From the NCBI RefSeq assembly GCF_014645835.1, contig NZ_BMMM01000010.1, positions 62,001 through 126,000 on the forward strand: 64,000 bases of DNA. The letters are read 5' to 3'. The notes beneath the pieces were generated by a model that worked only from the letters and a program-made list of their open reading frames with translations, had not been told where the DNA came from and ran no database searches. The position numbers and the translations under genes were made by a program. Below are positions 15,712-24,726 of the stretch, piece by piece (the first letter of the stretch is position 1; every line of letters begins with the position of its first letter). The stretch is from Streptomyces albiflavescens (GTDB taxonomy: Bacteria > Actinomycetota > Actinomycetes > Streptomycetales > Streptomycetaceae).

Positions 15712-17118
15712 ATGCCACTTCACCGAGGCCACGAGAAGCCCGACGAGCACCCGAGGTCCGTCAACCCGTTCTTCGGGGAGACGAATCCGGTCAGCGACAT
15801 GGTCGAGGCGCCGCCGAAGCACCGGCTCCCCGATGGCCCGCTGCCGCCCACGATCGCGTACGAACTCGTCCACGACGAGCTCATGCTGGACGGGAACTCC
15901 CGGCTGAACCTCGCCACCTTCGTCACCACCTGGATGGAACCGCAGGCTGGCATCCTGATGGCGGAGTGCCGGGACAAGAACATGATCGACAAGGACGAGT
16001 ACCCGCGCACGGCCGAGCTGGAGCGGCGCTGCGTGGCGATGCTCGCCGACCTGTGGAACGCGCCCGATCCGGCTGCCGCGGTGGGCTGTTCGACCACCGG
16101 GTCGAGCGAGGCGTGCATGCTGGCCGGGATGGCGCTGAAGCGACGCTGGGCGCAGCGGAACGCGGATCGCTATCCGGGGGCGCGCCCCAATCTCGTCATG
16201 GGCATCAACGTCCAGGTCTGCTGGGACAAGTTCTGCAACTTCTGGGAGGTCGAGCCGCGCCTGGTCCCGATGGAGGGCGACCGGTTCCACCTCGACCCCC
16301 GCGCGGCGGCCGAGCTGTGCGACGAGAACACCATCGGGGTCGTCGGCATCCTCGGGTCGACCTTCGACGGGTCCTACGAGCCCATCGCGGAGCTGTGCGC
16401 TGCCCTCGACGAACTCCAGGAGCGCACCGGCCTGGACGTCCCCGTCCATGTCGACGGCGCCTCCGGAGCCATGATCGCGCCCTTCATCGACGAGGACATG
16501 GTCTGGGACTTCCGGCTCCCGAGGGTGTCGTCGATCAACACCTCGGGGCACAAGTACGGCCTGGTCTACCCGGGCGTCGGCTGGGCGCTGTGGCGGTCGG
16601 CGGCCGAGCTGCCGGAGGAACTCGTCTTCCGGGTCAACTACTTGGGCGGCGACATGCCGACCTTCGCGCTCAACTTCTCCCGGCCGGGCGCACAGGTCGT
16701 GGCGCAGTACTACACGTTCCTGCGCCTGGGCCGCGAGGGCTATCGGGCGGTGCAGCAGACGACCCGGGACGTGGCCCGCGGGCTCGCCGAGCGCATCTCG
16801 GCGCTGGGCGACTTCACGCTGCTCACCCGGGGCGACCAGCTGCCGGTCTTCGCCTTCACGACGGCGCCCGAGGTGACCTCGTACGACGTGTTCGACGTGT
16901 CCCGGCGGATGCGCGAGCACGGCTGGCTGCTGCCCGCGTACACCTTCCCGGCGAACCGCGAGGACCTGGCCGTCCTGCGCGTGGTGTGCCGCAACGGCTT
17001 CACGACCGACCTCTCCGACCTCTTCGTGGAGGACTTGAGCCGCCTGCTGCCCGAACTGCGCCGACAGTCACACCCCTTGACCCGCGACAAGGACAGGGCG
17101 ACCAGCTTCCACCACTAG
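15712..17118 (+). CDS. gadB: Glutamate decarboxylase
   Basis: This PLP enzyme decarboxylates glutamate to GABA, consuming a proton. The 468-residue protein has the GadB layout: substrate segment near the N-terminus (NPFFGETNPVSDMV), VHVDGASG, and the cofactor motif NTSGHKYG with Lys281. The C-terminal residues TSFHH keep the His-rich tail that in E. coli GadB participates in pH control. It is paired with the ClC gene upstream, probably as an operon. Confidence 0.95.
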   Translation: MPLHRGHEKPDEHPRSVNPFFGETNPVSDMVEAPPKHRLPDGPLPPTIAYELVHDELMLDGNSRLNLATFVTTWMEPQAGILMAECRDKNMIDKDEYPRTAELERRCVAMLADLWNAPDPAAAVGCSTTGSSEACMLAGMALKRRWAQRNADRYPGARPNLVMGINVQVCWDKFCNFWEVEPRLVPMEGDRFHLDPRAAAELCDENTIGVVGILGSTFDGSYEPIAELCAALDELQERTGLDVPVHVDGASGAMIAPFIDEDMVWDFRLPRVSSINTSGHKYGLVYPGVGWALWRSAAELPEELVFRVNYLGGDMPTFALNFSRPGAQVVAQYYTFLRLGREGYRAVQQTTRDVARGLAERISALGDFTLLTRGDQLPVFAFTTAPEVTSYDVFDVSRRMREHGWLLPAYTFPANREDLAVLRVVCRNGFTTDLSDLFVEDLSRLLPELRRQSHPLTRDKDRATSFHH

Positions 17119-17226
17119 GACCAGGCACGCAGGAACGTTGCCTCCTCACTCGGGCGAGTGACACTACTGTCGTCAGGGGAACAGCAGAGAGCACCACCAC
17201 TCACGATCTCCTTCATGGGAGCAGTC

Positions 17227-17841
17227 ATGGCCGCAGAGGCACACACCGAGCAGCACCCGCGGGCCACTCCCGAGAACTGGATGTTCCCGCCCGAGGAGGG
17301 CTGGACGTGGGACCAGGTCAAGGAGCTGGACGTCCCGTTCGACTGGGAACTCGTGGATGGGAAGATCGTGGTACGTGGGGTTACCAGCTGGTGGCACGAC
17401 CAGGTCCGAGACCGGCTTTACCTCTCGCTGGCTCTCGCCAAGCGGCCGCCGTACGCCGTCAACACTGAGCGCTGGACCCAGTTCGACGACAACAACGCCC
17501 CCAAGCCGGACTTCATCGTGTACGACAGGACCGGGCTCGACATCCGCACCCTGGACTGCACACCGGTCGCGTGCGTGGCACTTGCCATCGAGGTGGTTTC
17601 ACCCGGCTCTCGCGGCATGGACCGTTTCCACAAGCCCGCCATGTACGCCGAGGCCGGAATCGCCCACTACTGGCGTGTCGAGCGCGGCGAGAACGACGTT
17701 CCGGAGGTGCACCAGTTCTGGCGCGACGAGGACAGCGGCGTATTCGTCCCGCGCCCGGACCGCCCCGTCCACACCGACAAGCTGACCACCATCGTCCCCT
17801 TCCCGGTCGACATCGACCTGCGCAACCTGCTCGAGGAGTGA
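17227..17841 (+). CDS. Uma2-family (DUF820) PD-(D/E)XK nuclease-like protein
   Basis: This 204-residue protein matches the Uma2/DUF820 family, a restriction-endonuclease-like fold very common in Streptomyces. Visible elements are WELVDGKIVV, KPDFIVYD and the LAIEVVSPGS segment with the Glu-X-Val core strand, then YAEAGIAHYWRVE. The ATG at 17227 follows GGGAGC; starts at 17215 and 17158 are also in frame. Biological role is unknown. Confidence 0.8.
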   Translation: MAAEAHTEQHPRATPENWMFPPEEGWTWDQVKELDVPFDWELVDGKIVVRGVTSWWHDQVRDRLYLSLALAKRPPYAVNTERWTQFDDNNAPKPDFIVYDRTGLDIRTLDCTPVACVALAIEVVSPGSRGMDRFHKPAMYAEAGIAHYWRVERGENDVPEVHQFWRDEDSGVFVPRPDRPVHTDKLTTIVPFPVDIDLRNLLEE

Positions 17842-17847
17842 CCCCGA

Positions 17848-18645
17848 CTACACACTGAGCCGCCCGAACCTCCGTACCGCCAGCGGAAAGAACACCGCCA
17901 GCAGACCCAGCGGCCAGATCGCGGCCGCCCAGAGGTGCCCCGGCTCCCCGCCGGGGCCGCCGAACAGGTCGCGTACCGCCGTCGCCGTCTGGGACATCGG
18001 GTTCCACTCGACCGCCGTGCCCAGCCAGCCGGGCATGGAATCCGGGGTCGCGAAGGCATTGGACAGGAAGCCGACCGGCCAGACCAGGATCTGGACGGCC
18101 TGGACCATCTCCGGCTTCCCGGCGACCAGCGCCAGCTCGATGCCGATCCAGAGCATCGCGAAACGGAACAGAAGGAGCAGGCCGACGGCTCCCAGGAAGG
18201 CGCCCGGACCGCCGTGGGGACGCCAGCCGATCGCGTACCCGACGCCGATCAGGGCGGCGAGACCGAGCCCCGACTGAAGCATGTCGGCGGCGGAACGGCC
18301 CACCAGGACCGCGCCGTTGGCCATGGGCATCGACCTGAAGCGGTCGATCACGCCCTTGTTGAGGTCCTGGGTGACCGCCAGCATCGTGCCCTCCAGGCCG
18401 AAGGCCATGGTCAGCGCGAGCATGCCGGGCACCAGGAAGTCGACGTAGGCGCCCTCGACGCCCCGGCCGCCGCCGATCAGATAGCCGAACATCAGCAGCA
18501 GCATCACCGGGAAGATGAGGCCGACGGCCACCTGGACCGGTTGCCGTGCCCAGTGGGCGAGTTCGCGGCGGGTCATGGTCCAGCAGTCGGCGAGGGCGTA
18601 TGCCCCGTACGTACCCGGGCTGCTCGTCTCGTAGGTCGTGCTCAC
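17848..18645 (-). CDS. ABC transporter permease (DrrB/ABC-2 type)
   Basis: This 265-residue membrane protein has about six hydrophobic segments and the ABC-2 signature region LNKGVIDRFRSMPMANGAVLVGR. It resembles DrrB-type permeases that pair with a DrrA ATPase to export hydrophobic drugs. The GTG start at 18645 overlaps the stop of the ATPase gene (GTGA), so both are translated together. The pair is under a PadR regulator encoded just upstream. Confidence 0.88.
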   Translation of the reverse strand: MSTTYETSSPGTYGAYALADCWTMTRRELAHWARQPVQVAVGLIFPVMLLLMFGYLIGGGRGVEGAYVDFLVPGMLALTMAFGLEGTMLAVTQDLNKGVIDRFRSMPMANGAVLVGRSAADMLQSGLGLAALIGVGYAIGWRPHGGPGAFLGAVGLLLLFRFAMLWIGIELALVAGKPEMVQAVQILVWPVGFLSNAFATPDSMPGWLGTAVEWNPMSQTATAVRDLFGGPGGEPGHLWAAAIWPLGLLAVFFPLAVRRFGRLSV

Positions 18646-19598
18646 GCGGCCTCCTTCACTCGGTGGTCGTCTCCGGTCAGGTGCAGGAACACCTCGTCCA
18701 GCGTCGGCCGCCGCAGCGCGATGTCCTCCGCCTCGATCCCGGCCTCCTCCAGGGCGCGTACGGCCCCGGCGAGCGCCGTCATGCGGTCGGTGACCGGGGC
18801 GCTGAGGAGCCGGCGGTCGGTGTCCACCGAGACGCCCTCGGCGGGGAAGGGCAACAGGGCCACGGCGGCGCCCAGTTGGCCCCCGTCGCGCAGCACCACG
18901 TCGATGCGGTCGCCGCCGGTGCGGGCCTTCAGCTCGTCCGCCGTGCCGTCGGCGATGACGCGCCCGTGGTCGACGACGGAGATGCGGTCGGCGAGCTGGT
19001 CGGCCTCCTCCAGATACTGCGTGGTCAGCAGGACCGTGGTGCCGCCGCCGACCAGCGAGCGCACCGACGCCCACACCTCGGTCCGGCCGCGCGGGTCGAG
19101 CCCGGTCGTCGGTTCGTCCAGGAAGAGCACCTCCGGGTCGGTGACGAGGGACGCGGCGAGGTCCAGACGGCGGCGCATGCCGCCGCTGTAGCGCTTGACC
19201 GCCTTGCGGCCGGTGTCCGCGAGCCCGAAGCGCTCCAAAAGCTGGTCGGCCCGTACGCGCGCGTGCCGGGCGCGCAGATGGTGCAGGCGCCCGAACATCT
19301 CCAGGTTCTGGCGTCCACCGAGCTCCTCGTCGAGCGCGGCGTGCTGGCCGAGCAGCCCGATGCGCAGCCGTACCCGGCCCGCCTCGCGCACCACGTCGTG
19401 ACCCGCGACCTCCACGCGGCCCCCGTCGGGCCGCAGCAGGGTGGACAGGATCCGGACCAGGGTCGTCTTGCCCGCACCGTTGGGGCCGAGCACTCCGTGC
19501 ACCGTGCCACGTCCGACCAGTAGGTCGAGTCCGTCCAGCGCCTGCTTGTCGCCGTACCTCTTGCGTGCCCCTTCGACGGTGATCGCCGCGTCGGCCAC
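18642..19598 (-). CDS. ABC transporter ATP-binding protein (DrrA type)
   Basis: This 318-residue ATPase carries Walker A GPNGAGKTT, the signature YSGGMRRRLD, Walker B VLFLDEPTTGLD, and the DrrA-family C-terminal domain ending in PTLDEVFLHLTG. It should energise the downstream permease for drug or lipid export. The start is GTG 19598 with GGGAGAGG just upstream. Its promoter contains two copies of a PadR-type operator. Confidence 0.92.
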   Translation of the reverse strand: MADAAITVEGARKRYGDKQALDGLDLLVGRGTVHGVLGPNGAGKTTLVRILSTLLRPDGGRVEVAGHDVVREAGRVRLRIGLLGQHAALDEELGGRQNLEMFGRLHHLRARHARVRADQLLERFGLADTGRKAVKRYSGGMRRRLDLAASLVTDPEVLFLDEPTTGLDPRGRTEVWASVRSLVGGGTTVLLTTQYLEEADQLADRISVVDHGRVIADGTADELKARTGGDRIDVVLRDGGQLGAAVALLPFPAEGVSVDTDRRLLSAPVTDRMTALAGAVRALEEAGIEAEDIALRRPTLDEVFLHLTGDDHRVKEAA

Positions 19599-19613
19599 TG
19601 ACCTCTCCCTCGC

Positions 19614-19672
19614 TAGTCAAACTTGACTACTTCTCGAAAGTAACCCCGGTCGCCCTATTCGTCAAACTTGAT
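19614..19672 (-). promoter_or_regulatory. Promoter of the DrrAB-type exporter with two PadR operators
   Basis: Reading leftward, -35 TTGACG (19665-19660) and -10 TACTTT (19642-19637) are separated by 17 bases. A palindrome TAGTCAA-AC-TTGACTA at 19614-19629 lies at or just past the start point. A second copy with the same GTCAAACTTGA core (about 19661-19672) covers the -35 and reaches the padR stop codon. Repression by the neighbouring PadR protein is inferred. Confidence 0.75.
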
Positions 19673-20313
19673 TAGTGGCGGTCCCCCGGGTGCGGCGTTC
19701 CCGTCGCGTACGGGTTCTCCTCGCCCTCGGCCAGGACGCCGACGAACGGCTCGCCCTCACCCGCGAAGGTGTAGGCCCCGCCCTCGATCCGCGCGATCAG
19801 GCCGCGCGTCCACTCGGCGTCGGCGTCGGCGGTGTGCACCCAGAGGTTCATGATCTCGCCGATGTGGCCGAGCTGTTCGGGGCCGTCCTCGGGCACGTAG
19901 TGCTCGGTGACGGCGGCCCGCCACTCCCCGATCCTCCGGATCCGCTCCTTCAGGAGCGCCACCGCCTCGCTCCTCGGCAGATCGACGATGAAGCCGATCG
20001 CCGCGGACTTGACGTCCATCTTCTGGTCGTACGACGTCAGGGACTCGCGCAGGAGGGCCAGGAACTCCTCGGTGCCCTTGTCCGTGATCTCGTACTCGGT
20101 GCGCGGCGGACCGCCGGCCGTCGACGGCGCGATCTCGTGGGCGTGCAGCAGTCCCTGCTTCGCCATCTGCTTGAGCGCGTGGTAGATCGAGCCGGGCTTG
20201 GCGTTGGACCACTCGTGCGCGCCCCAGTACTCCAGGTCGTTGCGCACCTGGTAGCCGTGGGCCCGCCCGTGCTGGCGGACGGCGCCCAGCACCAGGAGAC
20301 GGATCGCTGACAT
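19672..20313 (-). CDS. PadR-family transcriptional regulator
   Basis: This 213-residue protein has an N-terminal PadR winged helix (AIRLLVLGAVRQHGRAHGYQV, then GSIYHALKQMAKQGLL) and a C-terminal Vir_C-like helical domain. It lies immediately upstream of the ABC genes on the same strand, and a palindromic operator pair lies between them. It is therefore the likely ligand-responsive repressor of the exporter. ATG 20313 is used; a GTG three codons upstream is also possible. Confidence 0.88.
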   Translation of the reverse strand: MSAIRLLVLGAVRQHGRAHGYQVRNDLEYWGAHEWSNAKPGSIYHALKQMAKQGLLHAHEIAPSTAGGPPRTEYEITDKGTEEFLALLRESLTSYDQKMDVKSAAIGFIVDLPRSEAVALLKERIRRIGEWRAAVTEHYVPEDGPEQLGHIGEIMNLWVHTADADAEWTRGLIARIEGGAYTFAGEGEPFVGVLAEGEENPYATGTPHPGDRH

Positions 20314-20361
20314 GCGGTCCACACTAGAGCGCCGGGGTGGACCCGCCCGCTGCCGGGCCCG

Positions 20362-20901
20362 TCAGCCCGCCTGCTCCCTGGCCACCAGCTCGAAGGCGGT
20401 CGCGCCGTCCAGGGACTCGCGGACGATGTCGGCGTGGCCGGCGTGCCGGGCCGTCTCGCGGATCAGATGGAGCGCCAGCCAGCGCATCGAGACCCGCTCT
20501 TCCGGCGGGAACCAAGGGTCGTTCGGGAGCGCGAAGGTGTCGTCGAGGCTGGGCACCGAGCGGAGGAACGCGTCCGTCTCGGCGGCGACCTTCTCCCAGT
20601 ACGCGAGCTGCGCGTCGACGGTCTCGCCGTCGACGAGGACGAAACACTCGTGCCAGTTCGACTCGTCCCGCTTGACGGCCGGGGACTCACCCTTGGCGCG
20701 GGCGACCCAACCCTGTTCGGTCTCGGCGACGTGCTTGAGCAGCCCGGACAGCGACAGCTCGCTCGCGCTGGGGCGCGAAGCCGCCTGCTCCTCGGTCAGC
20801 CCGAGCAGTGCCCGGCGGATACCGCCCCGCTGTTCCTCGAGGAAGGAGAGCAACGCCCCGCGCTCGTCACCCTGAGCCTCCGCTCGCACATGAGTCACCA
20901 T
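20362..20901 (-). CDS. DinB-like protein (DUF664)
   Basis: This 179-residue protein matches the DinB/YfiT four-helix-bundle family of thiol-S-transferase-like proteins. Visible are the HVAETEQGW element with a metal-type His and the ALHLIRETARHAGHADIVRE segment. In actinobacteria many members use mycothiol, but no substrate can be assigned here. The start is ATG 20901. Confidence 0.8.
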   Translation of the reverse strand: MVTHVRAEAQGDERGALLSFLEEQRGGIRRALLGLTEEQAASRPSASELSLSGLLKHVAETEQGWVARAKGESPAVKRDESNWHECFVLVDGETVDAQLAYWEKVAAETDAFLRSVPSLDDTFALPNDPWFPPEERVSMRWLALHLIRETARHAGHADIVRESLDGATAFELVAREQAG

Positions 20902-21016
20902 GACCGGCCGCCTTTCGTCGGGACCTCTTGCCCGGCACCTTCTGCCTGACACCGACGAAGCTACGGGCCCTTGCGGTCAGCTTCTGTCCGCAAGGGCCCG
21001 GCAGGGCGAAGACGTC

Positions 21017-22477
21017 CTAGAACGGGAAGAAGCTCCGGCCGTGCTGCACCGAGATCCACTTCACCGTGGTGAACGCGTCGACGGTCGTCTCGCCGTTCAG
21101 ACGGCCGATGCCGGAGTGCTTCTCGCCGCCGAAGGGGACCAGCGGTTCGTCGTGCACGGTGCCGTCGTTGACGTGGAACATGCCGGTGTCGATCTGCTTG
21201 GCGAAGTTCACGCCGCGCTCGATGTCACCCGTGTGGACGGCGCCGCTCAGTCCGTACGGGGTGTCGTTGACGAGGCGGACAGCCTCCTCCTCGCCGTCGA
21301 AGGGGACGAGGAAGACGACCGGGCCGAAGATCTCCTGCTGGAGAAGGGACGAGTCGGCGGGGACGCCGGTCAGGACGGAGGGCTCGACCAGGTTGTCGGT
21401 CGTCGTGCCGTGCACCAGGGCCGTGGCGCCCTCCGCGATCGCCTGCTCGACGGCGCCGGAAATCGCGTCCGCCTGCGAGGAGTTGATGACCGGACCGATG
21501 ACCGTCTGCGGGTCGCTCGGGTCGCCGGCCTTCAGCGTCTTGACCTTGGCGACGAACTTCTCGGTGAACTCGGCCTCGATCGAGCGGTCCACGAGGACAC
21601 GGTTGGCGGCCATGCAGACCTGACCCTGGTGGACGTAGCGGCTGAAGACCGCCGCGTCGACCGCGTAGTCGATGTCCGCGTCGTCGAGGACCACCAGGGC
21701 GCTGTTGCCGCCCAGTTCGAGGACGGAGCGCTTGAAGTGGGAGGCGCAGACGGTGGCGACGTGACGGCCGACCTTGTCGGAGCCCGTGAAGGAGATGACC
21801 TTGGGCACCGGGTGCTCGATGAAGGCGTCGCCTATCTCGGCTATGTCGGTGATGACGACGTTGAGGAGACCGCCCGGCAGGCCCGCGTCCTCGAAGACCT
21901 TGGCGACCAGGGAGCCACCCACGATCGGGGTGTTCTGGTGCGGCTTGAGGACCACGCCGTTACCCAGCGCGAGCGCGGGCGCGACGGACTTGATCGACAG
22001 CAGGAACGGGAAGTTGAAGGGGCTGATCACACCGACGACGCCGACGGGAACCTTGTAGACGCGGTTCTCCTTGCCGTCGATCGGCGAGGGGAGGATCTTG
22101 CCCTCGGGGCGCAGCGCCAGCTGGATCGACTCGCGCAGGAACTCCTTGGCGAGGTGCAGTTCGAAGCCGGCCTTGAGGTGGGTGCCGCCGAGCTCGGCGA
22201 TGATCACCTCGGTGATCTCGGCCTCGCGCTCCTCGATGATGCGCAGAGCCTTCTCGAAGACCGCGCGCCGGGTGTACGCGTTGGTCGCGCCCCATTCCTT
22301 CTGGGCGCGCTCGGCCGCGCGGTAGGCCTGATCGACCTCGCCCGCCGTGGCTATCGTGATCGACGCCAGCTTCTCGCCGTCGTACGGATTGAAGTCGATG
22401 ATGTCCCAGGAGCCGGTGCCCGGGCGCCACTCGCCGTCGATGTACTGCTGAGCCAGGTCGGTGAAATAGGACGACAT
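21017..22477 (-). CDS. Aldehyde dehydrogenase (benzaldehyde dehydrogenase-like)
   Basis: This 486-residue NAD(P)-dependent enzyme oxidises an aldehyde to an acid. It has the PFNFPFLLSIKS segment, FTGSDKVGR cofactor loop, the general base Glu in LELGGNSALV, and catalytic Cys288 in HQGQVCMAANR. Overall wording is closest to aromatic (benzaldehyde/vanillin) dehydrogenases, but the substrate is not proven. It stands alone, with no ring-cleavage genes nearby. Confidence 0.88.
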   Translation of the reverse strand: MSSYFTDLAQQYIDGEWRPGTGSWDIIDFNPYDGEKLASITIATAGEVDQAYRAAERAQKEWGATNAYTRRAVFEKALRIIEEREAEITEVIIAELGGTHLKAGFELHLAKEFLRESIQLALRPEGKILPSPIDGKENRVYKVPVGVVGVISPFNFPFLLSIKSVAPALALGNGVVLKPHQNTPIVGGSLVAKVFEDAGLPGGLLNVVITDIAEIGDAFIEHPVPKVISFTGSDKVGRHVATVCASHFKRSVLELGGNSALVVLDDADIDYAVDAAVFSRYVHQGQVCMAANRVLVDRSIEAEFTEKFVAKVKTLKAGDPSDPQTVIGPVINSSQADAISGAVEQAIAEGATALVHGTTTDNLVEPSVLTGVPADSSLLQQEIFGPVVFLVPFDGEEEAVRLVNDTPYGLSGAVHTGDIERGVNFAKQIDTGMFHVNDGTVHDEPLVPFGGEKHSGIGRLNGETTVDAFTTVKWISVQHGRSFFPF

Positions 22478-22601
22478 GTGTTCCTCAATCCCTCAATCCC
22501 TGCGCTGCCGAGGCAGACATCCGATCACGGTCTGATCACGCGTCATCGTACTTGTGTTTCAGGGGAGTTGAAGAACGCCTTCAAAGACTCTGCGGAGACT
22601 C

Positions 22602-23483
22602 TCAGGAGAGCTGGAGCAGCCCCCTCAGCAGGTCGCGGCTCTCGGAGGGGCCCGGACTGTCCTGCTGCAGCTGCTTCAGCGCGCCCTCGTACTGGGTGAC
22701 GTCCTCACGCTTGTCCAGGTAGAGCGCGCTGGTGAGCTGTTCCAGATAGACGACGTCCGACAGGTCGGACTCCGGGAAGCTCAGGATGGTGAAGGCGCCG
22801 CTCTCGCCGGAGTGCCCGCCGAAGCTGAACGGCATGACCTGGAGTCGTACGTTGGGACGCTCCGAGACCTCGATCAGATGCTGGAGCTGTCCGCGCATCA
22901 CCTCGCGATCGCCGTACGGGCGGCGCAACGCGGCCTCGTCGAGGACGATGTGGAACTCCGGGGCGTTCTCGGAGACGAGGTACTTCTGACGCTCCAGGCG
23001 CAGCGCCACGCGGCGGTCGATGTCGGCGACGGACGCGCCCTTCATGCCGCGCGCGACGACCGCGTGCGCGTATGCCTCGGTCTGCAGCAGGCCGTGCACG
23101 AACTGCACTTCGTAGACCCGGATCAGATGGGCCGCGCCCTCGAGGCCGACGTAGGTCGGGAACCAGCTGGGCAGGACGTCGGAGTAACTGTGCCACCAGC
23201 CCGCGACGTTGGCCTCTTTCGCGAGCGAGACGAGGGAGGTGCGCTCCGCCTCGTCCGTGATGCCGTACAGCGTCAGCAGATCCTCGACGTCGCGCGTCTT
23301 GAAGCTCACCCGTCCCAACTCCATGCGGCTGATCTTCGATTCGGAGGCACGGATCGAGTAACCGGCCGCTTCCCGGGTGATTCCACGCGCCTCCCGCAGG
23401 CGCCGCAGATGTGACCCCAGCAGCATGCGCCGCACCACCGAGCCGCTCGACTCACCAGCGCTCACGTTCGTCCGCCTCCCCAA
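22602..23483 (-). CDS. XRE-family regulator with DUF5753 (Scr1/WhiJ type)
   Basis: The 293-residue protein has an N-terminal helix-turn-helix (LRRLREARGITREAAGYSIRASESKISRME, quoted in part) and a C-terminal DUF5753 domain. This architecture is typical of Streptomyces Scr1 and WhiJ-like regulators, which are found with a DUF397 protein and a HATPase anti-sigma-like protein. Both partners lie next door. The start could also be the GTG six codons in. It is divergent from the HATPase gene. Confidence 0.88.
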   Translation of the reverse strand: MGRRTNVSAGESSGSVVRRMLLGSHLRRLREARGITREAAGYSIRASESKISRMELGRVSFKTRDVEDLLTLYGITDEAERTSLVSLAKEANVAGWWHSYSDVLPSWFPTYVGLEGAAHLIRVYEVQFVHGLLQTEAYAHAVVARGMKGASVADIDRRVALRLERQKYLVSENAPEFHIVLDEAALRRPYGDREVMRGQLQHLIEVSERPNVRLQVMPFSFGGHSGESGAFTILSFPESDLSDVVYLEQLTSALYLDKREDVTQYEGALKQLQQDSPGPSESRDLLRGLLQLS

Positions 23484-23659
23484 CCGTCTTCAGGGGCCGA
23501 AGTCTGCCACTAAAACACTTCAAGCAGTACTCGTTCGATTACGGAAACGGAAAGTAGCCAAAGGAGCCACGCAGGAAAAGGTCAGGAGAGGGGCAACAAG
23601 AGGGAAGAAGGTGACAGAAGAAATGACCAACAACTGGTAGACGAAGGTCTAATTCGGGC

Positions 23660-23688
23660 GCGTGCACGTGCATCTGCCCTTGCATCTG
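23660..23688 (+). repeat. 29-bp inverted repeat, left copy
   Basis: This element, beginning GCGTGCACGTGCATCTGCCC, recurs in inverted orientation at 24727-24755 with 28 of 29 positions identical. It contains two GCATCTG direct repeats 12 bases apart. It lies upstream of the HATPase start in the same relative orientation as the right copy has to the DUF397 gene, so it is likely a shared operator. Confidence 0.85.
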
Positions 23689-23763
23689 CTGTACGCATTC
23701 GGAACCATGGTCCCCGCGCCACCGCTGCATCGCAACGACCGCGAACACCCGGGAGTGCCTCGC

Positions 23764-24267
23764 ATGGGGACGAATGGATCGACCATGCTCGAGCCCTTAC
23801 GGCAGGGACTTCCGCCGCTCGATCCCGCGGCCGTGTCCGACGCCGCTTCCTGCGCTTTGCCCGCACGCTACGAAGCGGTACGCGAAGCGCGGCAGTTCAC
23901 CCGCAGAACGCTGGACCAGTGGGACGTCGGCGACCGCTTCGACGACATCTGTCTGGTGGTCTCCGAGCTCGTCACCAACGCGCTGCGGCACGCACTGCCC
24001 TCGGACACGCCTCGGGACGACCAAGGCCCGCCCGTGCGGCTGCACTTGATGCGGTGGACCTCACGCCTGGTGTGCGCGGTGCGCGACCCCAGTCACGACA
24101 GCCCGGTCGCGGGCGACTCGGACGACTTCTCGGCGGAGTCGGGCCGCGGCCTCTTCCTGGTCGACTCGTTCGCCGACAGCTGGGGCTGGCACCCGCTCGC
24201 GGGCACCCTCAGCGGGAAGGTCGTCTGGGCGCTGTTCCGGCTCCAGCAGCCGGGTACGGCCGAGTAG
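23764..24267 (+). CDS. ATP-binding protein (anti-sigma factor-like HATPase)
   Basis: This 167-residue single-domain protein belongs to the HATPase_c_2 (RsbW/SpoIIAB-like) group: the N-box VVSELVTNALRHA, a central beta region, and the G-box SGRGLFLVDSFADSWG. Such proteins in Streptomyces are often encoded with Scr1/WhiJ-type regulators and DUF397 proteins. ATG 23764 with GGGAG upstream is used; an in-frame start at 23707 is also possible. A start at 23662 is unlikely because it lies inside the 29-bp repeat. Confidence 0.82.
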   Translation: MGTNGSTMLEPLRQGLPPLDPAAVSDAASCALPARYEAVREARQFTRRTLDQWDVGDRFDDICLVVSELVTNALRHALPSDTPRDDQGPPVRLHLMRWTSRLVCAVRDPSHDSPVAGDSDDFSAESGRGLFLVDSFADSWGWHPLAGTLSGKVVWALFRLQQPGTAE

Positions 24268-24269
24268 GA

Positions 24270-24297
24270 AACCGCGGCGCCTTTTGGCGCCGCGGTT
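24270..24297. terminator. Terminator between HATPase and DUF397 genes
   Basis: Perfect 12-bp arms with a TTTT loop (24282-24285) lie directly after the HATPase stop, between convergent genes. Confidence 0.85.
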
Positions 24298-24359
24298 CTA
24301 CGCGCGTTACTCAGCGTCGAGCGTCGATCGCCCTCGGTCGCACCGGCGGGCGGGCGTCA

Positions 24360-24644
24360 TCAGCCCGCGATCAGGTGGTCGAACTCGCCGTCCTTGATGC
24401 CCAGGAGCATCGCCTCTATCTCGGCACGCGTGTAGACGAGCGCGGGCCCCTCGGGGAACCGCGAATTCCGCACGGCCACGTCGCCACCGGGCAGCCGGGC
24501 GAACTCCACACAGGAACCCTGCGAGTTGCTGTGCCGGCTCTTCTGCCAGGCCACCCCGTTCAGTGCGGTCGCGGCCATGCCGTTGTACACGTCGTCAGCC
24601 ATGCCGTCGTACACGTCATCCACGTCGTACACGTCGTGGTCCAC
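24360..24644 (-). CDS. DUF397 protein (Scr2/WhiJ-associated type)
   Basis: This 94-residue protein contains the DUF397 core: WQKSRHSNSQGSCVEFARLPGGDVAVRNSR, shortened here to its key residues W, S, C, V, E and the RNSR end. The first 25 residues are an acidic tract built from DVYDG/DDVYNGM-like units, encoded by degenerate tandem repeats, so the real start may be one of the internal ATGs. DUF397 proteins are thought to bind the partner XRE regulator. The gene faces the HATPase gene. Confidence 0.85.
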   Translation of the reverse strand: MDHDVYDVDDVYDGMADDVYNGMAATALNGVAWQKSRHSNSQGSCVEFARLPGGDVAVRNSRFPEGPALVYTRAEIEAMLLGIKDGEFDHLIAG

Positions 24645-24726
24645 AGGTCGCTCCCCGGTCGTGCAGTGGCTGAAGTGGCCATAGATGCAGTGGTCAACTG
24701 ACCCGGATCATAGCTCTGTTCATGTG

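Noticed and set aside
14314..16920. 868-codon open frame on the minus strand opposite the ClC and gadB genes
   Set aside because: Composition is His/Arg/Gly-rich noise; the plus strand carries the GadB cofactor motif and ClC segments.
22478..22601. GATCACGGTCTGATCACG direct repeat before the aldehyde dehydrogenase gene as an operator
   Set aside because: Only two short GATCAC units are present, with no matching promoter arrangement; chance is likely.
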